Numbered from the stretch's first letter, positions 26,701 through 35,520 are shown. The stretch: DNA of 64,000 bases from Promicromonospora sp. MEB111 (GCF_030209445.1 NZ_JARVSD010000016.1:186001-250000), one strand, 5' to 3'. Translations and numbers: made by a program. Notes: generated from the sequence alone by a model not told the origin.

Positions 26701-26748
26701 CTACGTAGTCAGGGCGTGGTTCGCTCGGGCCCGTTGACTACGCAGTCA
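26698..26748. promoter_or_regulatory. Two LacI-type operators upstream of the LacI/GH42 operon
   Basis: TGACTACGTAGTCA (26698-26711) is a perfect 14-bp palindrome and overlaps the stop codon of the glycosyltransferase. TGACTACGCAGTCA (26735-26748) is the same sequence with one change. They are 37 bp apart, centre to centre. The form is typical of LacI-family operators. Both precede the LacI gene that heads the operon. Confidence 0.8.
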
Positions 26749-26850
26749 GTCCGTGATCGACCCAGGGCAGGGCACGATCGGGTGCCGGGTCCCGGAGACA
26801 CGTCGGGGCCCGGTCGTGACACCGTCCGAGCACAGCGAGGGAGCTGGTCC

Positions 26851-28110
26851 ATGGGTGCCGCACAGCGCGTGTCGCAGCGCGTGTCGATGACGGACGTCGC
26901 CCGCCGCGCCGGCGTCTCGCAGAAGACGGTCTCGCGCGTGGTCAACGGTGAGCCCCACGTGGCGGACGCGATCCGCGCGCGGGTCCAGGCCGTGATCGAG
27001 GAGCTCGGCTTCCGCCCGAACGCGGCGGCCCGCGCCCTGGTCACCCGCCGGAACCAGCGCATCGGCATGGTCACGATGGGCACCGCGCTGTACGGTCCGA
27101 CGCAGATCCTGGAGGGAGTCGACGCCGCCCTGCGAGGCTCCGGCTACCACCTGAGCGTCGCGCGCACGCAGGGCGGCGGCGTCGCCGACCTGCAGGCCGC
27201 GATCGACGAGCTCGTCGCCCAGGACGTCGCCGGCCTCATCCTCTCCGAGCCGATCGACCTGGGGCACCCGGAGCTGCGCCTGCCGGGCGGGCTGCCGGTG
27301 CTCACCTTCGACTCGCCGACGACCGCGGCCGATTCCGCCGGGGCGACCGGCTCCGGCACCGCGGGCTCCGGCACCGCGGGACCCGGCGCCGCGGGCTCCA
27401 GCGCCGCCGGGCCCGACGAGCTGGTGCTGGGCGCCGACGAGCTGGCCGGGGCCCGCGCCGCCACCGAGCACCTGCTTTCGCTCGGGCACCGCACCGTGCA
27501 CCACGTCGCGGGCACCGCGGGCTGGTCGGCCACCGCACGCCGGATCGCCGGCTGGCGCGGCGCGCTGGCCGACGCCGGCGTCACCGCGCCGCCGGTGGTG
27601 CACGGCGACTGGAGTCCCCGGTCCGGGTACGAGGCGACCACCGAGCTGCTGCGCCGCGCCCGCTCCCACGGCGACGCCGGCACCGACGCCAGCGCCGACT
27701 CCGACTCCGACGCCCGCACCGGCACACCCGTCACGGCGATCTTCGCCGCCAACGACCACATGGCGATCGGCGCCATCCGGGCCGTCGAGCGGGCCGGGCT
27801 GCGGGTGCCGCACGACGTCAGCGTCGTGGGCTTCGACGACGCGCCGGAGGCCGAGTACCTGTCCACTCCCCTGACGACCGTGCGCCAGGACTTCGCCGAG
27901 GTCACCCGCCTGGCCGTGCACCGCCTGGTGCGCGCCGTCGAGGGCAGGCCGCCCGCGGAGCGGCAGCGGCTGGTCCCCACCCAGCTCGTGGTCCGGGAGA
28001 GCACGGCGCCGCCGCCCGAGAGCACGCCACCCCAGAGCACGCCACCCCAGAGCACTCCACCCCAGAGCACTCCGACCGAGAACCCGCACAGACCCGAGAG
28101 GCCGTCATGA
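26851..28110 (+). CDS. LacI family transcriptional regulator
   Basis: This 419-residue regulator has a LacI HTH (MTDVARRAGVSQKTVSRVVN) and a periplasmic-binding-like sensor domain (GMVTMGTALYGPTQILEGVDAAL, AANDHMAIGAIRAV, VVGFDDAPEAEYLSTPLTTV). It probably binds galactose or a galactoside and represses the adjacent GH42 gene through the two upstream palindromes. A Gly/Ala/Ser repeat interrupts the sensor domain near residues 165-192. The C-terminus carries a fourfold 15-bp repeat (STPPQ)n at 28021-28080. GAGGGAG precedes ATG 26851. Its stop overlaps the GH42 ATG. Confidence 0.93.
   Translation: MGAAQRVSQRVSMTDVARRAGVSQKTVSRVVNGEPHVADAIRARVQAVIEELGFRPNAAARALVTRRNQRIGMVTMGTALYGPTQILEGVDAALRGSGYHLSVARTQGGGVADLQAAIDELVAQDVAGLILSEPIDLGHPELRLPGGLPVLTFDSPTTAADSAGATGSGTAGSGTAGPGAAGSSAAGPDELVLGADELAGARAATEHLLSLGHRTVHHVAGTAGWSATARRIAGWRGALADAGVTAPPVVHGDWSPRSGYEATTELLRRARSHGDAGTDASADSDSDARTGTPVTAIFAANDHMAIGAIRAVERAGLRVPHDVSVVGFDDAPEAEYLSTPLTTVRQDFAEVTRLAVHRLVRAVEGRPPAERQRLVPTQLVVRESTAPPPESTPPQSTPPQSTPPQSTPTENPHRPERPS
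28021..28080 (+). repeat. In-frame 15-bp repeat x4 in the LacI C-terminus
   Basis: Units start at 28021, 28036, 28051 and 28066. The first two are identical. They encode S-T-P-P-Q repeats in the disordered tail after the sensor domain. Confidence 0.95.
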
Positions 28111-30284
28111 GCCCCCTGCACCACCTGACCGACGGCGTCCTGTTCGGCGCCGCGTACTACCCCGAGTACCACCGGCCCGAGGACCGGCTCTCGAACCGGC
28201 TGGAGAAGGACCTGGACCTCATGGTCGAGGCCGGGTTCTCGGTGATCCGGGTCGGCGAGTCGGTCTGGTCCACGTGGGAGCCGGAGAACGGGCGCTTCGA
28301 CCTCGACTGGCTCCAGCCCGTGCTCGACGGCGCGCACGAGCGCGGCATCAGGGTGGTGCTCGGCACGCCCACCTACGCGGTGCCGATGTGGCTGGCGCGG
28401 CTCCACCCGGAGATCAACGTCGTCCGCGCGGACGGCCGGGCGATGGGCTGGGGTGCGCGCCAGGAGATCGACTACACGCACCCGGCGTTCCTGTTCCACG
28501 CCGAGCGGGTCATCCGCGCCGTCGTCGCGCGGTACGCGGCGCACCCCGCCGTCGTCGGCTTCCAGGTGGACAACGAGCCGGGCAACGAGATCTTCCACAA
28601 CCGGCAGGTCTTCGAGCGGTTCGTCGACCACCTGCGCGGCAGGTACGGCTCGGTCGAGCGGCTGAACGACGAGTGGGGCCTGACGTACTGGTCGCACCGG
28701 CTGTCGTCCTGGGCGGACCTCTGGACGCCGTCCGGCAACGCGCAGCCCCAGTACGCGCTCGCCTGGCGCAGGTTCCAGGCGCAGCTCACCACGGATTTCA
28801 TCGGCTGGCAGGCCGACGTCGTGCGCGAGTACGCGCGCGAGGACCAGTTCGTCACCACGTGCATCTCGTACGAGCGCCCGGGCGTGCAGGACGACGCGCT
28901 CACCCGCGAGCTGGACGTGACCGCCGGCAACCCGTACTACCGCATGCGCGACCACCTCGCCCTGCCCCCGAGCGTCGGCGACGACCAGGCCTGGATGACC
29001 ACGGGGACCTGGTCGCTGTATGCCACCGCGGACCGCATGTACGCCTCGAAGCAGGCGCCGTTCCTCGTCACGGAGACCAACGCGCAGGCGATCGGCGGGC
29101 CGTGGCTGAACGAGCCCGCCTACGACGGCCAGTGGCGCCAGGCGGCCTGGGCGCTGGTCTCGCGCGGCGCGACCATGATCGAGTACTGGCACTGGCACAC
29201 GCTCCCCTATGGCACCGAGACGTACTGGGGCGGCGTGCTGCCGCACTCGCTGGAGCCGGGACGGGTCTACCGGCAGGTCGCGGAGCTCGGCGCCGAGCTC
29301 CGCAAGGCCGGCGCCACGGTGGCGAACCTGACGCCGGACGCCGACGTCGCCCTGGTCTGGTCCAACCCCAGCAAGTGGTCGCTGGCCGAGTTCCCGCAGC
29401 TCGGCGGCGGCGCCGGCCCGGACCCGCGCGGCTGGCACCGGATCTTCGACTCCTTCTACCGCGGGGCGTTCGACGCCGGGCTGCAGGCGCGGCTCGTGCA
29501 CGACGCCCAGCTCACCGACGCCACCCCCGAGGACGCCGCACGCGAGCTGCCGGTGCTGGTCGCGGCGGGCGTCACGATCGCCGACGACGCCTGGCTGCAG
29601 TGGCTGGAGCGCTACGCCGCGGCGGGCGGTCACCTCGTGCTGGGCATCCGCACCGGGTACGAGGACGAGGAGGCCCGCGCCCGGGCGGAGCGCAAGCCTG
29701 CGCACCTGAGCGCCGCGGCCGGCGTCTTCTACGACGAGTTCGCCACGATCGACGCGCCGCTGTCCGTGCACGCGGCGGAAGGATTCGACGTGGCCGACGC
29801 CGCCCCGGACGGGGCCCCCGACGATGCCCTTGCCGGCGCGCACGCGACGAGCTGGGTCGACGGGCTGCAGGTCCTGGACGCCGAGGTGCTGGTCGGCTAC
29901 GAGCACCCGCACTTCGGCCGCTGGCCCGCCGTCACCACCCGGGCGCACGGCGCGGGCCGCGTCACCACGGTCGGCACGGTGCCCGACCCGGCGCTGGCCC
30001 GGGCGGTGCTCGCCTGGGTGGCACGGCACAGCGGTCCGGCGGTCCAGGAAGGGCCGGGTGCGAACCCCGAGCCGCGGTGGCGCCCCCAGGCGCCGTCGCA
30101 GACCGTGACCGGCGCGCGGAACCCGGCGGGCGAGCGGGTGCGGTTCGTGCACTCGTGGTCCTGGGACCCGAGCGTCTTCGTGCTGCCGGGCGCGGTCCGC
30201 GACCTGCTCACCGGCGAGGAGCTGGCCGAGGGCGAGCGGCTCGAGCTCGGCCCGTGGGACGTCCGGGTGCTGCTGGAGGTGTGA
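28107..30284 (+). CDS. GH42 beta-galactosidase
   Basis: This 725-residue enzyme has the three GH42 domains: a TIM barrel beginning FGAAYYPEYHRPEDR, a trimerisation domain and a C-terminal beta domain. The acid/base Glu is E157 (VDNEPGN) and the nucleophile is E323 (VTETNAQ). It hydrolyses beta-galactosides such as plant arabinogalactan or galactan fragments; there is no signal peptide, so it is cytoplasmic. Its ATG overlaps the LacI stop by four bases, giving a coupled repressor-enzyme operon. No sugar transporter is adjacent. Confidence 0.95.
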   Translation: MSPLHHLTDGVLFGAAYYPEYHRPEDRLSNRLEKDLDLMVEAGFSVIRVGESVWSTWEPENGRFDLDWLQPVLDGAHERGIRVVLGTPTYAVPMWLARLHPEINVVRADGRAMGWGARQEIDYTHPAFLFHAERVIRAVVARYAAHPAVVGFQVDNEPGNEIFHNRQVFERFVDHLRGRYGSVERLNDEWGLTYWSHRLSSWADLWTPSGNAQPQYALAWRRFQAQLTTDFIGWQADVVREYAREDQFVTTCISYERPGVQDDALTRELDVTAGNPYYRMRDHLALPPSVGDDQAWMTTGTWSLYATADRMYASKQAPFLVTETNAQAIGGPWLNEPAYDGQWRQAAWALVSRGATMIEYWHWHTLPYGTETYWGGVLPHSLEPGRVYRQVAELGAELRKAGATVANLTPDADVALVWSNPSKWSLAEFPQLGGGAGPDPRGWHRIFDSFYRGAFDAGLQARLVHDAQLTDATPEDAARELPVLVAAGVTIADDAWLQWLERYAAAGGHLVLGIRTGYEDEEARARAERKPAHLSAAAGVFYDEFATIDAPLSVHAAEGFDVADAAPDGAPDDALAGAHATSWVDGLQVLDAEVLVGYEHPHFGRWPAVTTRAHGAGRVTTVGTVPDPALARAVLAWVARHSGPAVQEGPGANPEPRWRPQAPSQTVTGARNPAGERVRFVHSWSWDPSVFVLPGAVRDLLTGEELAEGERLELGPWDVRVLLEV

Positions 30285-30305
30285 GGAAGCGCGGCGTGAG
30301 GACGG

Positions 30306-30323
30306 GCCGGGCGCTAGCCCGGC
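30306..30323. terminator. Short stem-loop between convergent genes
   Basis: GCCGGG (30306-30311) pairs with CCCGGC (30318-30323). It lies between the GH42 stop (30284) and the end of the convergent MarR gene, overlapping the MarR stop codon. The stem is short and has no T-tract. Confidence 0.4.
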
Positions 30324-30865
30324 TCGTGCTCCGTGCTCGCCAGGTCGTCCAGGAACCGCGCGACGATCTCCCGCTCCTTGGGCGTCAGCCGCGCCGCGGC
30401 GTCGAACCGCCGGGCGTGGCTGCGCCCCACGGTCTCCCGCGCCGCCCGCCGCGTCTCGACAGACACCTCGATCGCGAGGCTGCGCCGGTCGGACGGGTGA
30501 GGGAACCGGTGCACGTGGCCGCCCGCGGCGAGCCGGTCGATCAGCTTGGTGGTCGAGGCCGTGGTGATGCCCAGGTGCTCGGCGATCGCGCCCGGCGTCA
30601 CGATGCGCCCGTGGTTCTGCATGGCGATGATGAAGCGCAGGGCACGCATGTCGGTCTCGCCGAGCTTCATGTACCGACGCGACGCCTCGCTCATGCGGCG
30701 CTCGGTCTCGTGCCACCCGCGCAGGGCCTCCAGGACGCGCACGACCTGGTCGACGTCCCGCTCGTCCATGCCGGCCCGGTGCACGATCTCCTCGTCCGGG
30801 TCCATGACTCGGGGGTCCAGCATCGACGGCTGGGACTCGGTATCCGGCACGGGTTCAGGCTCCAC
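30314..30865 (-). CDS. MarR family transcriptional regulator
   Basis: This 183-residue protein has a MarR winged helix (MRALRFIIAMQNHGRIVTPGAIAEHLG, then ITTASTTKLIDRLAAGGHVHRFPHPSDRRSLAIEV, with the DRR wing motif). An acidic lead precedes it. MarR proteins sense phenolics, drugs or oxidants. It is divergent from the DNA-repair/MMPL unit, with a TAGCC-T-GGCTA palindrome in the gap, so it probably controls the exporter. Confidence 0.9.
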   Translation of the reverse strand: MEPEPVPDTESQPSMLDPRVMDPDEEIVHRAGMDERDVDQVVRVLEALRGWHETERRMSEASRRYMKLGETDMRALRFIIAMQNHGRIVTPGAIAEHLGITTASTTKLIDRLAAGGHVHRFPHPSDRRSLAIEVSVETRRAARETVGRSHARRFDAAARLTPKEREIVARFLDDLASTEHEPG

Positions 30866-30909
30866 GCTCGGATTTTACCCCTGCACATACTGCGTCATAC
30901 ACTTGAATA

Positions 30910-30924
30910 TAGCCTGGCTAGCTA
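30910..30924. promoter_or_regulatory. Candidate MarR operator
   Basis: TAGCC-T-GGCTA (30910-30920) is a perfect 11-bp palindrome. It runs into a second one, TAGCTA (30919-30924). The surrounding 30880-30930 stretch is the most AT-rich in the area. It lies in the 158-bp gap between the divergent MarR and glycosylase genes. Confidence 0.5.
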
Positions 30925-31023
30925 AATCTGGCCGTCCCTGGCATGCCTGTGCCCCGTACCCCCTTCCCGCGCCCGTCGCGGGGAGCGGGCACCCACACCT
31001 CACAGAAGGAGCCGACGACGCCC

Positions 31024-31455
31024 ATGAGGCTCTGGTCGCTCGATCCCGCACTGCTCGACCGCCAGGGGCTCGTCGCCTGCTGGCGCGAGGCGCTCCTGGC
31101 GCAGGCCGTACTGCTCGGCCGCACTGCGGGATACACCGCACACCCCCAGCTCGAGCGCTTCTCCGCGCACCCGGACCCGGTCGCCGCCATCTCCAGCTAC
31201 CTCCACGGGGTGCGGGACGAGGCGACGCGGCGCGGCTACCGGTTCGACGCCGAGCGGATCGCCCAGCCGCTGGACCCGAGCACGCGCGACGCCGGCAGGA
31301 TCGTCGTGACCACCGGGCAGCTCGACCTCGAGCGGCAGCACCTGCTGCGCAAGGTCGCCGTCCGCTCGCCCGGGTACCAGCCGCGGCTCGCACCGGCCGG
31401 CACGCCCGCGCCCCACCCGCTGTTCGTCGCCGTGCCCGGCGACGTGGCGAGCTGA
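31024..31455 (+). CDS. Pyrimidine-dimer DNA glycosylase (endonuclease V-like)
   Basis: This 143-residue protein matches the small Pyr_excise family: MRLWSLDPALLDRQGLVACWREALLAQAVL, read in parts, then GYTAHPQLERF, and EATRRGYRFDAERI. The family is related to T4 endonuclease V, which cuts the glycosidic bond at UV-induced pyrimidine dimers and then nicks the strand. ATG 31024 is chosen because family homology starts at this MRLW; the codon at 30943 would add a Pro/Arg-rich lead. AAGGAG lies upstream. The MMPL gene begins 12 bases after the stop, so the two are probably co-transcribed. Confidence 0.85.
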   Translation: MRLWSLDPALLDRQGLVACWREALLAQAVLLGRTAGYTAHPQLERFSAHPDPVAAISSYLHGVRDEATRRGYRFDAERIAQPLDPSTRDAGRIVVTTGQLDLERQHLLRKVAVRSPGYQPRLAPAGTPAPHPLFVAVPGDVAS

Positions 31456-31467
31456 GCGGGTCGTCTC

Positions 31468-33636
31468 GTGAGCACCGCGTCCCGCCCCACCACCCTCACC
31501 TCGCGCGTACCGCGCTGGCTCCGGGTGACCCTGCCCGCCGTCCTCATCCTCGTCTGGCTCGTGGGCGCCTCCGTGGGCGGCCCGTACTTCGGCCGGATCG
31601 ACGAGGTCTCCTCCAACGACCGCACCGCCTACCTGCCCGAGACCGCCGAGGCGACCGAGGTGCAGGAGCGGCTCTCGGGCTTCACCGAGGGCGACGCGAT
31701 CCCGGCGCTGGTCGTCTTCGTCGCGCCGGACGAGCTCACCGACGACCAGCTCGCCACCATCGGCGACCGCCTGACCGCCGTCGGCGACCTGGACGTGGTG
31801 GACGGCGACGTCTCCCCCGCCATCCCCTCGGACGACGGCGTCGCCGCCCAGGCCTTCGTGCCGCTGTCCGGCGACGCGGACGTGGGCGAGGCGACCGCCG
31901 AGCTGCGCGAGACCCTCGCCGAGGACCTGCCCGCCGGCGTGGACCTGTACGTCACGGGCCCGGCGGGCTTCTCCAGCGACCTGGTCTCGGCGTTCGCCGG
32001 GATCGACGGCCTGCTGCTGGGCGTGGCGCTGGCCGCGGTGCTGGTCATCCTGATCATCGTCTACCGGTCGCTGCTGCTTCCCCTGGCCGTGCTCGCCACC
32101 AGCATGTTCGCGCTGTGCATCGCGCTGCTCACGGTCTGGCACCTGGCGAGCTCGGGGGTGCTGCTGCTGAGCGGGCAGACCCAGGGCATCCTCTTCATCC
32201 TCGTGATCGGCGCCGCGACGGACTACGCCCTGCTGTACGTGGCGCGCTTCCGCGAGGAGCTGCTGCACACCCCGGACAAGTGGACGGCGACGCTGCGCGC
32301 GCTGCGCGGCTCGTTCGAGCCGATCCTGGCGTCGGGAGGCACCGTCATCGCCGGCCTGCTCTGCCTGCTGTTCAGCGAGCTGCGGTCCAACAGCACGCTG
32401 GGACCGGTCGCCGCCGTCGGCATCGCGTTCTCGATGCTCGCCGCGCTCACGCTGCTCCCGGCTCTGCTGCTCGCGTTCGGCCGGGCCGCGTTCTGGCCGC
32501 GGCGCCCCGTCTACGACGCCGCCGCGGCGGAGTCCGGCGCCGAGGAGGTCGGGCTGTGGGGACGGGTCTCGCGCGCCATCCGCGCCAGGCCGCGCACCAT
32601 CTGGATCACGACGGCGGCCATGCTCGCCCTCGGCTGCGTGGGCGTCACCCAGCTCCAGGCCTCGGGCGTGCCGCAGTCGGAGCTGGTCCTCGGGTCGTCC
32701 GAGGCCCGCGACGGCCAGGAGCGGCTCGCCGAGCACTTCCCGGCCGGTTCGGGCAGCCCGGTCTACGTCGTCGCGCCGCAGGAGGACCTGCAGCGCGCGG
32801 CCGACGTCCTGCTCGCGGACGACGGCATCGAGGACGTCGCGGTCACGGCCGACACCGCGAGCTCGACCGCGCCGGTGACCGAGGACGGCGTCCAGCCCTT
32901 CGGACCGCCCGGCTCGCCCGCTCCGGAACCCGTGGTGTCCGACGGCGCGGTGCTGCTCCAGGGCACGCTCGGCGACGCCGCGGACTCGCTCGCCGCCGAG
33001 CAGACCGTCCGCGACCTGCGCGCCGCCTACGCCGACGAGCTGCCCGCTGCCCTGGTCGGCGGCGAGTCCGCGACCGACCTGGACACGAACGAGGCGTCGA
33101 TCCGCGACCGCACGGTGATCGTGCCGATCGTGCTCGTGGTGATCCTGGTCATCCTCATGCTGCTGCTGCGCGCGGTGCTCGCACCCGTGCTGCTCGTCCT
33201 GACCACCGTGCTGTCCTTCGGGACCGCCATGGGCGTCTCCGCGCTGGTGTTCGACGACGTGCTGGGCTTCCCGGGTGCCGACCCTGCGGTCCCGCTGTTC
33301 GGGTTCGTGTTCCTGGTGGCGCTCGGGATCGACTACAACATCTTCCTGATGACCCGCGTGCGCGAGGAGTCGCTCGTGCACGGCACCCGGGAGGGCGTGC
33401 TGCGCGGGCTGCGGCTGACGGGCGGCATCATCACGTCGGCGGGCCTGGTTCTCGCGGCGACCTTCACGGCGCTGGCGGTGATCCCGGTGCTGTTCCTGGT
33501 CCAGCTCGCCTTCATCGTGGCGTTCGGCGTGCTGCTCGACACGTTCCTCGTCCGCTCGCTGCTGGTCCCGGCCCTCACGTACGACATCGGCCGGAAGGTC
33601 TGGTGGCCGTCGCGGCTGGCGCGGGGTGGGGAGTAG
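31468..33636 (+). CDS. MMPL family RND-type transporter
   Basis: This 722-residue transporter has the MMPL layout: one membrane span, a large extracytoplasmic domain (residues about 35-170), a bundle of five spans, then the same pattern repeated. The proton-relay Asp-Tyr pair occurs in each bundle (GAATDYALLYVARFREEL and ALGIDYNIFLMTRVREE). MMPL proteins export lipids or hydrophobic drugs using proton flow. GTG 31468 starts 12 bases after the glycosylase. The divergent MarR gene suggests induction by a toxic substrate. Lipid versus drug export cannot be decided. Confidence 0.93.
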   Translation: MSTASRPTTLTSRVPRWLRVTLPAVLILVWLVGASVGGPYFGRIDEVSSNDRTAYLPETAEATEVQERLSGFTEGDAIPALVVFVAPDELTDDQLATIGDRLTAVGDLDVVDGDVSPAIPSDDGVAAQAFVPLSGDADVGEATAELRETLAEDLPAGVDLYVTGPAGFSSDLVSAFAGIDGLLLGVALAAVLVILIIVYRSLLLPLAVLATSMFALCIALLTVWHLASSGVLLLSGQTQGILFILVIGAATDYALLYVARFREELLHTPDKWTATLRALRGSFEPILASGGTVIAGLLCLLFSELRSNSTLGPVAAVGIAFSMLAALTLLPALLLAFGRAAFWPRRPVYDAAAAESGAEEVGLWGRVSRAIRARPRTIWITTAAMLALGCVGVTQLQASGVPQSELVLGSSEARDGQERLAEHFPAGSGSPVYVVAPQEDLQRAADVLLADDGIEDVAVTADTASSTAPVTEDGVQPFGPPGSPAPEPVVSDGAVLLQGTLGDAADSLAAEQTVRDLRAAYADELPAALVGGESATDLDTNEASIRDRTVIVPIVLVVILVILMLLLRAVLAPVLLVLTTVLSFGTAMGVSALVFDDVLGFPGADPAVPLFGFVFLVALGIDYNIFLMTRVREESLVHGTREGVLRGLRLTGGIITSAGLVLAATFTALAVIPVLFLVQLAFIVAFGVLLDTFLVRSLLVPALTYDIGRKVWWPSRLARGGE

Positions 33637-33642
33637 GCGAGG

Positions 33643-34551
33643 TCAGGTCCCGATGAGCCCCGCGAGGACCCGCGTCAGGCCGGCGCGGAACCACGCCTCG
33701 GCGTCGACGTCGAACGACTCGGGCACCCGGCCCTCGCTCACGACGTCGAGCCACGGATGGCGGCGTCGTGCCCCGGTACGCTCGAGACGCCGGGCCTCCG
33801 CCGCCCACCAGGCCCGGTAGTCCGTCCCGGAACGCGACGACTCGTCGTGCTCGGCGAGAAGCAGGAGGGCCATGCCCTGGACGTACCCGCTGAGCGCGAG
33901 GTACCTCCCCAGGGCCGACGGCGGGTCGGCACCGAGCGTCTCGAACGCCTCGGTGCCGGCCCGGGCCGCGTCCAGCACCGCGGGCACGAGGGGTGGACGG
34001 CTGCTCGCGAGGACGGTGACCAGCCAGGGGTGCTCCCGGTACGCCACCCACTCCTGCTCGGCGAGCCGGACGAGGACGTCTGCCGGGGTCTCCGCGTCCG
34101 GGGTTGCCTGCGAGTGCGCCTCCGGACGGGCCCGTGTGTGCGCCTCCACGTGTGCCTCGGCGTGCTCTCGTGGCGCCACGGCGCGTCGCGGCGCGAGGGC
34201 CCGTTGGACCAGCGCCGCGACCAGCCGGTCCCGGCTCCCGTACGCCCGCCGTGCCTGGGCGAGCGGCACCCCGGCGCGGTGCGCGACGGTGCGGAGCGTG
34301 AGGGCGGCGATCCCGGCGACGTCCGCCAGCGCGATGGCGACCGACAGCAGGTCGGCGTCCCCGCGGGTGTCTGCTGCGAGGCGGGCGGTGGGCACGCCGG
34401 ATGGAAGGCGCCCCTCGTCCCGACGACGCCGGTAGGCGCGCGACTGGCAGGACCGCGAGCAGTACCTGCGCGGCCGGCCGGTGCCCGCTGCCGGGCCGAG
34501 GTCACGACCGCACTCCGCACACGCCACGCCCTGGCTCCTTTCGTCGCACAT
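33643..34551 (-). CDS. TetR-like regulator with N-terminal zinc ribbon
   Basis: This 302-residue protein starts with four cysteines (C11, C14, C31, C35; CAEC and RYCSRSC) followed by a basic stretch (QSRAYRRRRDEGR), which reads as a zinc ribbon with possible nucleic-acid contact. A TetR helix-turn-helix comes next (IALADVAGIAALTLRTVAHRAG, then VPLAQARRAYGSRDRLV) and a TetR_C-like ligand domain ends the protein. Residues about 125-155 are an A/H/E-rich repeat (HAEAHVEAHTRARPEAHS). It is convergent with the MMPL gene and divergent from a GNAT gene. Confidence 0.85.
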   Translation of the reverse strand: MCDERSQGVACAECGRDLGPAAGTGRPRRYCSRSCQSRAYRRRRDEGRLPSGVPTARLAADTRGDADLLSVAIALADVAGIAALTLRTVAHRAGVPLAQARRAYGSRDRLVAALVQRALAPRRAVAPREHAEAHVEAHTRARPEAHSQATPDAETPADVLVRLAEQEWVAYREHPWLVTVLASSRPPLVPAVLDAARAGTEAFETLGADPPSALGRYLALSGYVQGMALLLLAEHDESSRSGTDYRAWWAAEARRLERTGARRRHPWLDVVSEGRVPESFDVDAEAWFRAGLTRVLAGLIGT

Positions 34552-34606
34552 GCCGGTGAGTCGAAACTACTGCGCCTCGCCGCCGGAGGTGCACGAGCCT
34601 GGAGCT

Positions 34607-34681
34607 ATGTCGAAGCCTGAAATGTCGAAGCCTGAAATGTCGAAGCCGGGAGTGTCGAAGCCGGGGACGCCGAAGCCCCGT
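34607..34681 (+). repeat. 15-bp tandem repeat x5 carrying start codons
   Basis: Units start at 34607, 34622, 34637, 34652 and 34667. The first two are identical, and identity falls towards the 3' end. Each unit begins with ATG, ATG, ATG, GTG and ACG in the reading frame of the acetyltransferase. Confidence 0.95.
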
Positions 34682-35377
34682 ATGACCGTCCGGCCCGTCG
34701 TGCCCGCGGAGTTCGACGTCGTGCTCGCGGTCTGCGTCGAGGCTTTCGCCGACGAGGCGGTGTCGGCGTGGGTCGAACCGGTCGCCGAGCGACGTCTGGA
34801 CCGCACCCGGGAGCTCTTCACGACGTCGCTCCGAGCCGCCGTCGACGCCGGTCAGCTCCTCGTGGCGTGCACGCCCGGCGGAGAGCCGGTCGCCGCGTCG
34901 ATGTGGATCACGCTCGACGGCGCGAGGTCGGTCGCCGGGCCCGAGGATCACGCTGATCCCACTGGCCCCGCTGACCCCGCTGACCGCACTGGCCCCGCCG
35001 GCCCCACTGACCCCGCCGGCCTCGCGGGCCTGGCCGGTCCCACCGGACCCAGCGACGACCACTCGGTCTCGCGGCGCCTGGCGGCTGTCGTGGCAGCCAC
35101 CACCGCGCGACATCCCGGGGCACCGCACGTCTACCTGTCGGCCATGGCCGCGCTCCGCCGACGCCGAGGACTGGGGGCGGGGTCGGCGATGCTGCGTCAC
35201 GGCCTCGACCAGGCCCGGGAGCTGGGTCTCCCGGTGTACCTGGAGGCATCGACGCCGCAGAACCAGCGGCTCTACTCCCGCCATGGATTCCAGGAGCACG
35301 GCGCGCCCATCCGACTGCCCGAAGCAGGGCCGACCCTTCAGCCGATGTGGCACCCGAACGGGAGGACGGCGCCGTAA
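34607..35377 (+). CDS. GNAT family N-acetyltransferase with repeated start region
   Basis: The acetyltransferase domain begins at MTVRPVVPAEFDVV (ATG 34682) and ends with the acetyl-CoA motif RRRRGLGAGSAMLRHGLDQA and LEASTPQNQRLYSRHGF. It transfers acetyl from acetyl-CoA to an unknown amine. Upstream, five 15-bp repeats encode MSKPE-MSKPE-MSKPG-VSKPG-TPKPR, so ATG 34607, 34622, 34637, GTG 34652 and ATG 34682 are all possible starts. GGAG at 34601 is only two bases from the first ATG. A Pro/Thr/Ala repeat (DPTGPADPADRTGPAGPTDP) near residues 118-145 interrupts the domain. Confidence 0.82.
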   Translation: MSKPEMSKPEMSKPGVSKPGTPKPRMTVRPVVPAEFDVVLAVCVEAFADEAVSAWVEPVAERRLDRTRELFTTSLRAAVDAGQLLVACTPGGEPVAASMWITLDGARSVAGPEDHADPTGPADPADRTGPAGPTDPAGLAGLAGPTGPSDDHSVSRRLAAVVAATTARHPGAPHVYLSAMAALRRRRGLGAGSAMLRHGLDQARELGLPVYLEASTPQNQRLYSRHGFQEHGAPIRLPEAGPTLQPMWHPNGRTAP

Positions 35378-35424
35378 GGCGGACTCATGACGGGCGCGAA
35401 GAGTTATCCACAGATATTTTTCTG

Positions 35425-35451
35425 ATCGAACGATACGCACGAGCGTTCGAT
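35425..35451. promoter_or_regulatory. Inverted repeat upstream of the HNH gene
   Basis: ATCGAACG (35425-35432) and CGTTCGAT (35444-35451) are perfect 8-bp arms with an 11-base spacer. The half-sites match the actinobacterial LexA (SOS) half-site TCGAAC/GTTCGA, but the spacing is much wider than the normal four bases. A LexA role is therefore only possible. Confidence 0.45.
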
Positions 35452-35520
35452 AGGATGAATCAACGCCGCGGACCGGTCCGGTCCTGCCGTTCGAGATCGC
35501 GCACGAGGGTGGTGTGAACC

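Noticed and set aside
27144-30716. A minus-strand open frame of 1190 codons
   Set aside because: It lies over the LacI and GH42 genes and is only their antisense shadow, with Arg/Pro/His-rich composition and no motif.
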